Assembly: GCA_019247245.1 (NCBI GenBank)
Contig: JAFAPF010000519.1
Location: 1 to 14,138, forward strand
DNA length: 14,138 nt
Direction of reading: 5' to 3'
DNA from: Rubrobacter sp.
GTDB taxonomy: Bacteria > Actinomycetota > Rubrobacteria > Rubrobacterales > Rubrobacteraceae
Of the stretch, positions 1 through 6,788 are shown piece after piece. The translations under genes were made by a program, and so were the position numbers. Position 1 is the first letter of the stretch; every line of letters begins with the position of its first letter. The notes beneath the pieces are model-generated. The model was not told where the DNA came from, did no database searches, and saw only the letters and a list, made by a program, of their open reading frames with translations.

Positions 1-570
1 GTAACCTCTTCGCATAAGGAAACCGTAGACCCGACGCACCTGGGTGTCGGATCCTTCCTCCTCCACATTATACCGCCGCCGCACCGTCGCGAGAGCCGTG
101 TGATACTCGGAGCGCTGTGCAAACTCTTCGTTGACGGCTTCCCGCGCAATCTCTTCGTCGACCCCGAGCCGCCTGAGGTTAAAGAAAATCCGGCGTGGAC
201 CGTACTTTTTGTTGGCCTGGTCGCGAGTCATACTACGGGCGAGCTCTTCGTCGTCGAGATACCCAAGCTCCCCTAGACGCGCGACCACTACAGTCACTGT
301 CTCCGGTCCGTATCCCGCCCGTGCGAGCCTCTCACATAATTCACCTTTCGAACGCGCCCGATAGCTCAAGATGCTAAGCGCCCGGTTCATCGCTAGCAAC
401 TTCTCCCCGGCCAGCCTTGCCTTCTTAAGCCTCGCCTTCGAGCACACAGCTCCCTCAAAAAGGCCATGCTCCTCAACTGCAATCCTGGAGTCCAACTCTG
501 CCCAGAACTCGCCGTCGACGAATATTCTCACCCTATCGTGGCGCTGGACAACGCCGGTTACGATGGACAC
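1..570 (-). CDS. recX: Regulatory protein RecX (3' end outside the window)
   Basis: RecX binds RecA filaments and modulates recombination and the SOS response in the cytoplasm. Translation from GTG at 570 gives 190 codons without a stop, running exactly to the left edge, so the C-terminus is missing. The family signature is clear. A helical RecX repeat reads LSYRARSKGELCERLARAGY (about residues 66-85), followed by LGELGYLDDEELARSM and then KKYGPRRIFFNLRRLGV. The start is well fixed: an in-frame TAG sits directly before the GTG, and GGAG lies 5 nt upstream. The gene follows recA after 16 nt, the usual recA-recX arrangement, so co-transcription from the recA promoter is likely. The first 45 or so residues (VQRHDRVRIFVDGEF...) match the less conserved N-terminal segment of long RecX proteins. 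Identification is confident; the total length is unknown. Confidence 0.93.
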   Translation of the reverse strand, partial: MSIVTGVVQRHDRVRIFVDGEFWAELDSRIAVEEHGLFEGAVCSKARLKKARLAGEKLLAMNRALSILSYRARSKGELCERLARAGYGPETVTVVVARLGELGYLDDEELARSMTRDQANKKYGPRRIFFNLRRLGVDEEIAREAVNEEFAQRSEYHTALATVRRRYNVEEEGSDTQVRRVYGFLMRRGY

Positions 571-586
571 CTAATCTCCAAACTCT

Positions 587-1657
587 CTAGATCAAACGCC
601 CGGCTGGCTGCTCCTCACGTACTGCGTTATCGCGCTCACCATCCCCATGCCCCTCACCATTATCTACCGAGGAAGTGTTCAGATCGAGCTTCACATAGAT
701 CTCAGTGAGGATGCGCTCGCGCACCTCGTTGTTCTCCTTGAGAAAGAGCTTGACATTCTCGCGGCCTTGCCCCAGCTTCTCGTCTCCGTAGGCAAACCAG
801 GCGCCCGACTTCTGTATAACACCCTCCGCCATACCGATGTCCAACAGACTACCCTCTTTGGAGATCCCCTCACCGTACATTATATCGAAGTCCACCACCT
901 TGAAAGGTGGCGCCACCTTGTTCTTCACAACCTTGACCCGCGTCTGGTTGCCGACCGTATTGTTGCCTACCTTCAAGGGCCCGATGCGCCTTATATCAAG
1001 CCTGACGCTAGCATAAAACTTCAGAGCTCGACCACCTGGTGTCGTCTCCGGCGAGCCAAACATCACCCCGATCTTCTCTCTCAGCTGGTTGATGAACACT
1101 GCCGTAGTCCCCGACCTGCTCAAAGAGCCCGAGAGCTTCCGTAAAGCCTGGCTCATTAGTCTAGCCTGAAGTCCCACGTGAGAGTCGCCCATTTCGCCCT
1201 CAATTTCAGCTCTAGGCACCAGCGCGGCGACGGAGTCGATGACAACGAGGTCTAAAGCGCCCGAGCGGACGAGGGTATCGGCTATCTCGAGGGCCTGCTC
1301 ACCGTTATCGGGTTGTGAGAAGTAGAGGTTTTCAAGGTCAACACCAATGGCCTGAGCATAACTCGGATCAAGGGCATGCTCTGCGTCGACGAAGGCAGCG
1401 AGGCCTCCTGCTCTCTGCGCCTCGGCGATGATGTGCAAAGCGAGGGTGGTTTTGCCGCTGGATTCGGGGCCAAAAATCTCGACGATGCGTCCCCTTGGAA
1501 CGCCGCCGATCCCCAAAGCAAGGTCAAGCGCCAAGGCCCCGGTAGAAATCGAATCTACCTTCCTTGGCTCCTCGTCGCCCATGCGCATAACCGAACCCTT
1601 GCCAAACTGCCGCTCTATCTGAGAGACAGCAGCGTCTATTGCCTTTGTCTTATCCAC
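587..1657 (-). CDS. recA: Recombinase RecA
   Basis: RecA is the ATP-dependent strand-exchange protein that forms filaments on single-stranded DNA, drives homologous recombination and triggers LexA cleavage. The 356-residue product has the expected order: the N-terminal helix with [15 protein letters not shown], Walker A GPESSGKT (residues 63-70), Walker B LVVID (137-141), the L1 loop region after [12 protein letters not shown], the L2 region [18 protein letters not shown], and an acidic, hydrophilic C-terminal tail. No intein interrupts it. The reading frame is open up to a TTG at 1669, but that codon overlaps the SD sequence. GTG at 1657 sits 5 nt behind GGAGG and gives [15 protein letters not shown], matching the family start, so I use it. 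A promoter lies about 45-70 nt upstream. recX follows after 16 nt. Confidence 0.98.
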   Translation of the reverse strand: MDKTKAIDAAVSQIERQFGKGSVMRMGDEEPRKVDSISTGALALDLALGIGGVPRGRIVEIFGPESSGKTTLALHIIAEAQRAGGLAAFVDAEHALDPSYAQAIGVDLENLYFSQPDNGEQALEIADTLVRSGALDLVVIDSVAALVPRAEIEGEMGDSHVGLQARLMSQALRKLSGSLSRSGTTAVFINQLREKIGVMFGSPETTPGGRALKFYASVRLDIRRIGPLKVGNNTVGNQTRVKVVKNKVAPPFKVVDFDIMYGEGISKEGSLLDIGMAEGVIQKSGAWFAYGDEKLGQGRENVKLFLKENNEVRERILTEIYVKLDLNTSSVDNGEGHGDGERDNAVREEQPAGRLI

Positions 1658-1662
1658 TGCAT

Positions 1663-1667
1663 CCTCC
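1663..1667 (-). promoter_or_regulatory. Shine-Dalgarno GGAGG that fixes the recA start
   Basis: A perfect GGAGG lies 5 nt before the GTG at 1655-1657. An in-frame TTG at 1667-1669 overlaps this motif and cannot use it, so the longer reading (four extra residues) is unlikely. Confidence 0.85.
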
Positions 1668-1700
1668 AACCGCTCTATTTAAACCTTACTGGCATCTTCG

Positions 1701-1729
1701 ATTATACTGTAGGCGATACGCACTCCCAA
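1701..1729 (-). promoter_or_regulatory. Sigma-70-type promoter for recA-recX
   Basis: On the minus strand, TTGGGA (1724-1729) and a perfect TATAAT (1701-1706) are separated by exactly 17 nt. Transcription should begin near 1694, leaving a leader of about 36 nt before GTG 1657, with GGAGG inside it. I saw no GAAC-N4-GTTC LexA box of the Gram-positive type between 1658 and 1765. A GTTAAC lies just upstream of the -35, but I cannot assign a regulator to it. Confidence 0.8.
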
Positions 1730-1765
1730 CAGTTAACGTCGCGCTGCTCGACGGGCGGCCTATTT

Positions 1766-2626
1766 CTAGCCCACCGAGTTTTGGGTGAAAGTGCGGGTGG
1801 CACCCTGGCCCGAGCTACCAAGCCGACCAAGGTTTCGGCCGTTAACCTCTACCTCGACGGCACCAGCGTTGGCGACCGAGACGGTTACGGCGTTGCGAGC
1901 CTCGAAGGTCTGGGAGAAGCCGGGCTGCGCAATCCGAGAATCGGCGACGTTTTGATCTGTATAGACGGTCAGCCCCGTAGGACTGTCGACGACCTTGAGC
2001 GTCACCCGCACCGCTTGGGGAGTGGTGGCCTCGACGACCGGAGTGGTGGCCTCGACGACCGGCGAGGTCGTCTCCTGAACCGCAGCTGGCTCCTTCGCTG
2101 GCTGCTCTTCTTCCTGTACAGACTTTGAGCCGGGCTCATCGCCGACAGTCTCGACCGACATCTGAGAGCCGCGGCCGATAAAGTAGAGTGCGCCTATCAC
2201 TGCCGCGAGCACAAGCATAGCAAGCCCCACGGTGAGGATAGTCGCTCCAAAGAGCCTACGGCGCTCGACACCCCCGAGGAGAGTAACTGAAGGCAGTTCG
2301 GGCTCCTCCTCCCTGGAGATGCTTCCTTCATCATGGCTAACAAACTGCCGTCCCCAGCGGGCAGCCCGGTATTCCCTGAGTTCGCGAGAGAGCCGCTCGC
2401 CGTCGAATCCGAGGAAGTTCGCGTATGTTTTTAGGAAGCCGTGGACATAAATCGCATCGGGGAGCATGCTGTAGTCTTCGCGCTCCAGACCCTCAAGATA
2501 GCGTGTCCTTATCTTGGTCGCCTGCTCAACCTCTTTGAGAGAAAGGCCTTTCTCCCGACGTTTTTTTTCGAGGAGGGCGCCGATCTGTCTTGCCTCCTGC
2601 CAGTTTTGGTCCCCTTCGTTCACCAT
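1766..2626 (-). CDS. rodZ: RodZ-like membrane protein (HTH_25, TM, DUF4115)
   Basis: RodZ proteins link MreB filaments to the membrane and cell-wall machinery in rod-shaped cells, and some homologues also bind nucleic acid. The 286-residue product has the RodZ layout. A cytoplasmic helix-turn-helix domain spans about residues 14-85, with EKRREKGLSLKEVEQATKIR and RYLEGLE. One membrane helix lies at about 125-150 (LFGATILTVGLAMLVLAAVI). An acidic, Pro/Thr-rich linker covers about 151-203 and includes a duplicated VVEATTP. A DUF4115-type beta domain follows (about 204-280). ATG 2626 is chosen because the HTH domain begins about 13 residues later. No good SD precedes it, and GTG 2623, GTG 2641 or TTG 2674 are possible alternatives. 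The family assignment is firm. A role in cell shape is inferred, since no mre genes are visible here and actinobacterial homologues are poorly characterised. Confidence 0.88.
   Translation of the reverse strand: MVNEGDQNWQEARQIGALLEKKRREKGLSLKEVEQATKIRTRYLEGLEREDYSMLPDAIYVHGFLKTYANFLGFDGERLSRELREYRAARWGRQFVSHDEGSISREEEPELPSVTLLGGVERRRLFGATILTVGLAMLVLAAVIGALYFIGRGSQMSVETVGDEPGSKSVQEEEQPAKEPAAVQETTSPVVEATTPVVEATTPQAVRVTLKVVDSPTGLTVYTDQNVADSRIAQPGFSQTFEARNAVTVSVANAGAVEVEVNGRNLGRLGSSGQGATRTFTQNSVG
2019..2060 (-). repeat. 21-bp perfect tandem duplication inside rodZ
   Basis: Two identical 21-bp copies (2019-2039 and 2040-2060) abut in frame and encode the repeated VVEATTP in the extracytoplasmic linker of the RodZ-like protein. 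The DNA identity is perfect, including silent positions, which suggests a recent slippage event. The length is a multiple of three, so the frame is kept. Confidence 0.95.
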
Positions 2627-2672
2627 CAGAGAGACTATCACAAAAGCGAGAAGTCCTCGTCCTCTTATTGGC

Positions 2673-2698
2673 AAAAACCTTCGCTAAAAACCTTCGCT
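2673..2698. repeat. 13-bp perfect tandem repeat in the ftsK-rodZ gap
   Basis: The unit AAAAACCTTCGCT occurs twice without a gap (2673-2685 and 2686-2698) upstream of the rodZ start. Read on the coding strand it is AGCGAAGGTTTTT twice. The rest of the 134-nt gap (2627-2760) holds a short CTAG-N4-CTAG inverted repeat at about 2717-2728, but no promoter or terminator I would defend. Confidence 0.9.
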
Positions 2699-2760
2699 AC
2701 CTACTCTCCAGTAAACTAGCTTTCTAGAGCATCCTCTTGGTTCCTAGCATCGGACCGTTG

Positions 2761-4992
2761 TTAGTCGGCGCCCTCTTTTACAATGTCGAAGATGCGTGTT
2801 AGATCGAGTTCGCCACCTACTACTTGGCGGCTTTTAGAGCCCTCGTAGGGGCCGACTATCCCAAGGCGTTCGAGAGCATCGATGATACGCCCAGCGCGGG
2901 AGTATCCGACCCTGAAACGGCGCTGCACCGCGCTCACGGAGGCCTGCTGCGTGACGACCACAAATTGGGCTGCCTCCGGAAGCAGCTCATCAGCGGGTTC
3001 TTCGGTCTCCGCCTTTTCTTCAGGAGAAGGAGCGGTCACCTCTTCTATATAGCCCTCGCTCATATGTCTGGCACGTGAGGCACACGTAGAGACGACGCGA
3101 GTCACCTCTTCTTCAGAGATGTAGGCGCCCTGGATGCGGGAGGCTCGGCTAGCAGAGACAGGTTTAAAGAGCATATCGCCTCTACCGAGCAGGGCCTCGG
3201 CACCTACGCCGTCCAGTATCACGCGGGAATCGATTTGCGAAGAGACAGCGAAGGCGATCCGGGAGGGTATATTAGCCTTGATCATGCCGGTGATCACGTC
3301 TACAGAAGGTCGCTGGGTTGCCACGACGAGGTGTATCCCCACCGCCCGCGCCTTCTGCGCAAGCCTTATGACCGCATCTTCGACCTTGGCCGCAGCGTTC
3401 ATCATAAGATCCGCGAGCTCGTCGATAACGACCACCACGTACGGCATCGGCTTCTCGCTGTACCCTAAATCGTTGTAGCCTTCAAGCGAACGCGCCCCGA
3501 ACCGTTCCAAAACTTCGTAGCGCCGTTCCATCTCCGAAACGGCCCAAGACAGAGCATTTGCTGCTTTTTTGACATCCGTAACGACCGGTGAAATCAGATG
3601 TGGCACCCGGGCAAACTGAGAGAGTTCAACCCTTTTCGGGTCTATAAGGACCATCTTGACCTGCCGGGGATCGGTGGTGAGCAGGAGTGACGTTAAGAGA
3701 CAGTTTAGTGTAACGCTCTTCCCAGAACCCGTGGTACCCGCTACCAAAAGATGCGGCATCTCAGCGAGGTCTAGAAAAACAGCCCGGCCGGAGATGTCTT
3801 TACCCAACCCTACTGGCAAGCTCCAATCGTTTGCGTCAGGGTACTCTTGGAAGACGTCTCCCAAAGTCACAGTAGCCGCTCTGGTGTTTGGCACCTCAAC
3901 GCCTATAGCGCTTTTTCCGGGGATCGGAGCTAGTATACGGACCTCCGTAGCCGCCAGAGCGTAAGCTATGTCCTGCTGGAGGTTTCTGATCTTGCCGACC
4001 TTAACACCGCTTCCGAGCCTAAGCTCGTACCGTGTTACACGTGGCCCTACAACCGCGCGGACCACATATGCCTCCACCCCTAGTTCGGCCAGGGCACCGG
4101 TGAGTTTCCGGCTTGTCTCTGTAGCATTATGCTCGGGCCCGCTCCGCCCAAGGTTTAAAAGCGAGACAGGTGGCAGCACATATTCCCCGGGCATTTCCTG
4201 CTTCTGCTTCTCCTCTCCGAATCCCAAAGGTTCCCGTTCCTCAGGCAACACGACGTCGAGCGACACATCTTCCGGAGAATCTTCCAGCACCACCGGATGC
4301 TCCTCCGTCGGGTCTTCCTTCGATGCAGCCTCCTCCACGAGGAGTGTTGGGGGTTCGATCGCCTCGTCTCGAGAGCTCTTCGCCAAGCGCTCCTCGTTAA
4401 GCGTACGTAGCCTTACATAGAGGTGGCACACACCCTCACGTATTGCTCGGATGAGGGTATGTAGGGTGACACCAGTAAGCAAAGAAAGGCCCACAGCATA
4501 CACAAAGCCGAGAGCGAATGCAGCTCCGACAGGACCGCCTATCCAGTAGATGGCCGCGTACAAAAGGCTTCCGAGGAGCCCACCACGATTGGGGTAGCTA
4601 GAAGCGTCAAATCGCACCTGTGGTGAAAGGGTAGCGGCGAGGGTCGTAGCGCTGGCGAGTACGAGGAGTGCCACGCCCAACATCCTTACCCGTTCAAGAC
4701 GTCCAAGTAGCACGAGAGCGCCAGCTAACACCACGAGTGGGGCCAGCACGAAGCCAACCACTCCCAAAAGGTGTGTCGCTGCAGCGAAGCTGAGTTCCCC
4801 CAAAAATGCACCACGGCCTGTGAGAAACGCCGCGGTGAAGAACAGCCCGGCGACGAATAGGACAATACCCACGAGCTCGCGGGAGAAAGACTGCCCGAGG
4901 CGAGAAACCAGTCCGAACAGATCTTTTCCGTGGGCGGCGCGACGTTTCTTTGCTCCCGTAGACCGCCGCCCAGCTCGTTTTTTGTTAGCCAT
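2761..4992 (-). CDS. ftsK: DNA translocase FtsK/SpoIIIE family
   Basis: FtsK-type translocases are hexameric motors anchored at the septum that pump double-stranded DNA and help to resolve and segregate chromosome termini. The 743-residue product starts with a basic cytoplasmic stretch (1-23) and an N-terminal membrane domain with about four hydrophobic segments (roughly 42-60, 74-98, 103-122 and 140-180). An acidic linker follows (about 215-270), then the motor and the winged-helix gamma domain. The motor carries Walker A GTTGSGKS (419-426), Walker B VVVVIDELADLM (519-530) and ATQRPSVDVITG (558-569). The gamma domain (about 675-728, QRRFRVGYSRAGRIIDALE) reads KOPS-type orienting sequences in known members. 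ATG 4992 has AAAGGT just upstream. The gene lies 66 nt after RNase J, an order common in Gram-positive genomes. The length is normal and no key motif is missing. Confidence 0.96.
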   Translation of the reverse strand: MANKKRAGRRSTGAKKRRAAHGKDLFGLVSRLGQSFSRELVGIVLFVAGLFFTAAFLTGRGAFLGELSFAAATHLLGVVGFVLAPLVVLAGALVLLGRLERVRMLGVALLVLASATTLAATLSPQVRFDASSYPNRGGLLGSLLYAAIYWIGGPVGAAFALGFVYAVGLSLLTGVTLHTLIRAIREGVCHLYVRLRTLNEERLAKSSRDEAIEPPTLLVEEAASKEDPTEEHPVVLEDSPEDVSLDVVLPEEREPLGFGEEKQKQEMPGEYVLPPVSLLNLGRSGPEHNATETSRKLTGALAELGVEAYVVRAVVGPRVTRYELRLGSGVKVGKIRNLQQDIAYALAATEVRILAPIPGKSAIGVEVPNTRAATVTLGDVFQEYPDANDWSLPVGLGKDISGRAVFLDLAEMPHLLVAGTTGSGKSVTLNCLLTSLLLTTDPRQVKMVLIDPKRVELSQFARVPHLISPVVTDVKKAANALSWAVSEMERRYEVLERFGARSLEGYNDLGYSEKPMPYVVVVIDELADLMMNAAAKVEDAVIRLAQKARAVGIHLVVATQRPSVDVITGMIKANIPSRIAFAVSSQIDSRVILDGVGAEALLGRGDMLFKPVSASRASRIQGAYISEEEVTRVVSTCASRARHMSEGYIEEVTAPSPEEKAETEEPADELLPEAAQFVVVTQQASVSAVQRRFRVGYSRAGRIIDALERLGIVGPYEGSKSRQVVGGELDLTRIFDIVKEGAD

Positions 4993-5045
4993 GACCTTTA
5001 GTCTAGCGCAGAAATCACAATGCCGAAGTCGAACACCTCATGTAG

Positions 5046-5059
5046 AAGAACTCGTTCTT
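5046..5059. promoter_or_regulatory. Inverted repeat AAGAAC-TC-GTTCTT at the RNase J stop codon
   Basis: A perfect 6-2-6 inverted repeat begins at the last base of the RNase J stop codon and runs into the gap before ftsK. It contains GAAC and GTTC half-sites, but with a 2-nt rather than a 4-nt spacer, so it does not fit the usual LexA box. As RNA it could form a 5-bp stem with a 4-nt loop. No T tract follows, so it is not a standard intrinsic terminator. Its function is unknown. Confidence 0.45.
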
Positions 5060-6729
5060 TAAACCTCAACTATTAGCGGTAAGATGATCGGGCGCTTGCG
5101 CGTTCTCTCGGAGAGGAAACCCGAGAGATCCTCGCGAATAGCCTTCTTGAGTTCACCCCAGTCGGTGATACGCTGCTGGGCGGTGCGGTCCAGCGTCTTC
5201 GTAACTACGCTGATGGACTCGTCTACGAGGCCGTTCGAGGCCTGCGACTCGACGAAACCGCGCGAGATCACATCCGGCGTACCCAAAGGCACACCACTCT
5301 GGGCGTTGATCCGCGCGATGACAATAAACATCCCCTCCTCGGCAAGCTGCTGCCGCTCGCGCATGACACCAGAAGACATATCCGCCACGCCTCCGCCGTC
5401 CACAAGGAACATGCCCGCCGGGATGCGATCCAGCCGACGCGCCTCACCATCGGCCTCGAACCCGATCCGGTCACCGTTCTCTAAGACGAAGATGTTACCG
5501 TCCGGGATGCCCATGTCTATGGCCGTCTTAGCGTGAGCCTTCAAGTGCCTGAACTCGCCGTGTACGGGAACGAAAAACGTCGGCTTCAACAGCGATAGCA
5601 CAAGCTTCTGCTCCTCTTGCGCAGCATGCCCCGAAACATGTACCGCCCGTAAAGGAGTATAGAGCACCTCTGCACCCCGTTTCATGAGGTTGTCGATCGT
5701 ACGTGCTACTCCCCGCTCATTGCCTGGAATGGGGTGCGCCGAGATGACCACGACGTCGCCCCGACCGACTTCGATGGTACGATGCGTACCGTTGGCGACG
5801 CGGCTCAAGGCCGCCAGAGGCTCTCCTTGGGCGCCCGTAGTGAGGATCACGATGTCCCCGTCGGGGATTTGGTTTATGTCCCGCTGGTCCACGAGCATAG
5901 GAGCGGGGAGATCTAGGTAGCCGAGATCGCGTGCGATCTGAACATTACGGATCATGGAACGCCCGGTGACCCCTACCAAGCGCCCGTGCTTTTTGGCCGC
6001 TTCGACAACCTGGCTTATACGGTGAATATGAGATGCGAAGGAGGCGACGATGATACGGCCCTGCGTCGTCTCGAAAACCTCGTTGAAGGTCTCCCCTACA
6101 ATCTTCTCGCTGGGCACGTAGCCGGTCCGCTCCGCGTTGGTTGAGTCGCCGAAGTAGGCGAGCACGCCTTCTTCTCCCAGGGCCGCGTAGCGCGCCAAGT
6201 TCATCGGCTCACCTTCGATCGGGGTCAGGTCGATCTTGTAGTCGCCAGAGAAGATTACTATCCCCGCGTCGGTGTAAAGCGCTACAGCCACTGCGTCCGG
6301 GATGGAGTGGTTGACGTTTATGAACTCGGTGCGCGTACCGCCAATGTTTACGGTTTCGCCAGCCTTAACCTCTCGTAGACAATCAGCCCTCTTTATGCCG
6401 AGCTCGGCGAGCTTCGGACGCACGAGTTCAAGCGTGAGCCTCGTCCCGTAGACAGGAATATCGAACTCACGCAAGAGATACGGCAGGGCGCCAACATGGT
6501 CCTCGTGGCCATGAGTGAGGATGACGCCCAGGAGTTCGTTTTGGCGCTCTCTAAGGTAGGAGAAGTCGGGAAGGACGAGGTCTATCCCCGGCATCTCCTC
6601 ATCCGGGAAGGCTAGACCAGCATCTATCAGGACGATCCCGCTCTCCTGCTGCACCGCGGTCATATTCTTACCGATCTCTCCCAGCCCCCCCAGAGGAACG
6701 ACCTGCAGGGTCTTACTACCGTTTAACAG
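5059..6729 (-). CDS. rnj: Ribonuclease J (metallo-beta-lactamase / beta-CASP)
   Basis: RNase J is a zinc-dependent 5'-3' exo- and endoribonuclease of mRNA decay and rRNA maturation. From CTG 6729 the product has 556 residues, the usual family length. The conserved start VVPLGGLGEIGKNM is followed by IVLIDAGLAFP, the metal motif HGHEDH (73-78), a further His (about 141), SGDYKID (Asp about 163), the beta-CASP segment SFASHIHR (about 230-237), VSGHA (365-369) and HGEFRHL (390-396). The C-terminal domain ends LPLIVEV. Starting at ATG 6663 would lose GGLGEIGKN. No ATG, GTG or TTG occurs in any frame between the SD and that ATG, and an in-frame TAA bounds the frame upstream. The AAGGAGGT at 6738-6745 therefore points to CTG 6727-6729 (9 nt from GGAGG) or ACG 6730-6732. 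It probably acts with the PNPase encoded upstream in RNA turnover. Confidence 0.93.
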   Translation of the reverse strand: MLNGSKTLQVVPLGGLGEIGKNMTAVQQESGIVLIDAGLAFPDEEMPGIDLVLPDFSYLRERQNELLGVILTHGHEDHVGALPYLLREFDIPVYGTRLTLELVRPKLAELGIKRADCLREVKAGETVNIGGTRTEFINVNHSIPDAVAVALYTDAGIVIFSGDYKIDLTPIEGEPMNLARYAALGEEGVLAYFGDSTNAERTGYVPSEKIVGETFNEVFETTQGRIIVASFASHIHRISQVVEAAKKHGRLVGVTGRSMIRNVQIARDLGYLDLPAPMLVDQRDINQIPDGDIVILTTGAQGEPLAALSRVANGTHRTIEVGRGDVVVISAHPIPGNERGVARTIDNLMKRGAEVLYTPLRAVHVSGHAAQEEQKLVLSLLKPTFFVPVHGEFRHLKAHAKTAIDMGIPDGNIFVLENGDRIGFEADGEARRLDRIPAGMFLVDGGGVADMSSGVMRERQQLAEEGMFIVIARINAQSGVPLGTPDVISRGFVESQASNGLVDESISVVTKTLDRTAQQRITDWGELKKAIREDLSGFLSERTRKRPIILPLIVEV

Positions 6730-6737
6730 CGTTGGTT

Positions 6738-6745
6738 ACCTCCTT
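6738..6745 (-). promoter_or_regulatory. Strong Shine-Dalgarno AAGGAGGT before a non-canonical RNase J start
   Basis: AAGGAGGT is a near-perfect match to the anti-SD and lies 9 nt (counted from GGAGG) before CTG 6727-6729, or 6 nt before ACG 6730-6732. No ATG, GTG or TTG lies within useful distance in any frame. The gap 6730-6788 also holds the palindrome TTAGCTAA and an AT-rich stretch, but no convincing promoter. Confidence 0.8.
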
Positions 6746-6788
6746 GTCTTAATTACTAGCCTTAGCTAAATATAATGCCGACCCTTGG

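Noticed and set aside
587..1669. recA starting at TTG 1669
   Set aside because: That codon overlaps the GGAGG used by GTG 1657, and the extra residues do not match the family.
1740..1765. Intrinsic terminator after rodZ (CGTCG...CGACG stem)
   Set aside because: The stem is 5 bp with a 7-nt loop and is not followed by a T tract.
1376..2128. A 250-residue plus-strand open frame, and other long plus-strand frames
   Set aside because: They lie opposite clearly conserved minus-strand genes (recA, rodZ, ftsK, pnp and others) and have low-complexity, Ser/Arg-rich translations typical of antisense shadow frames.
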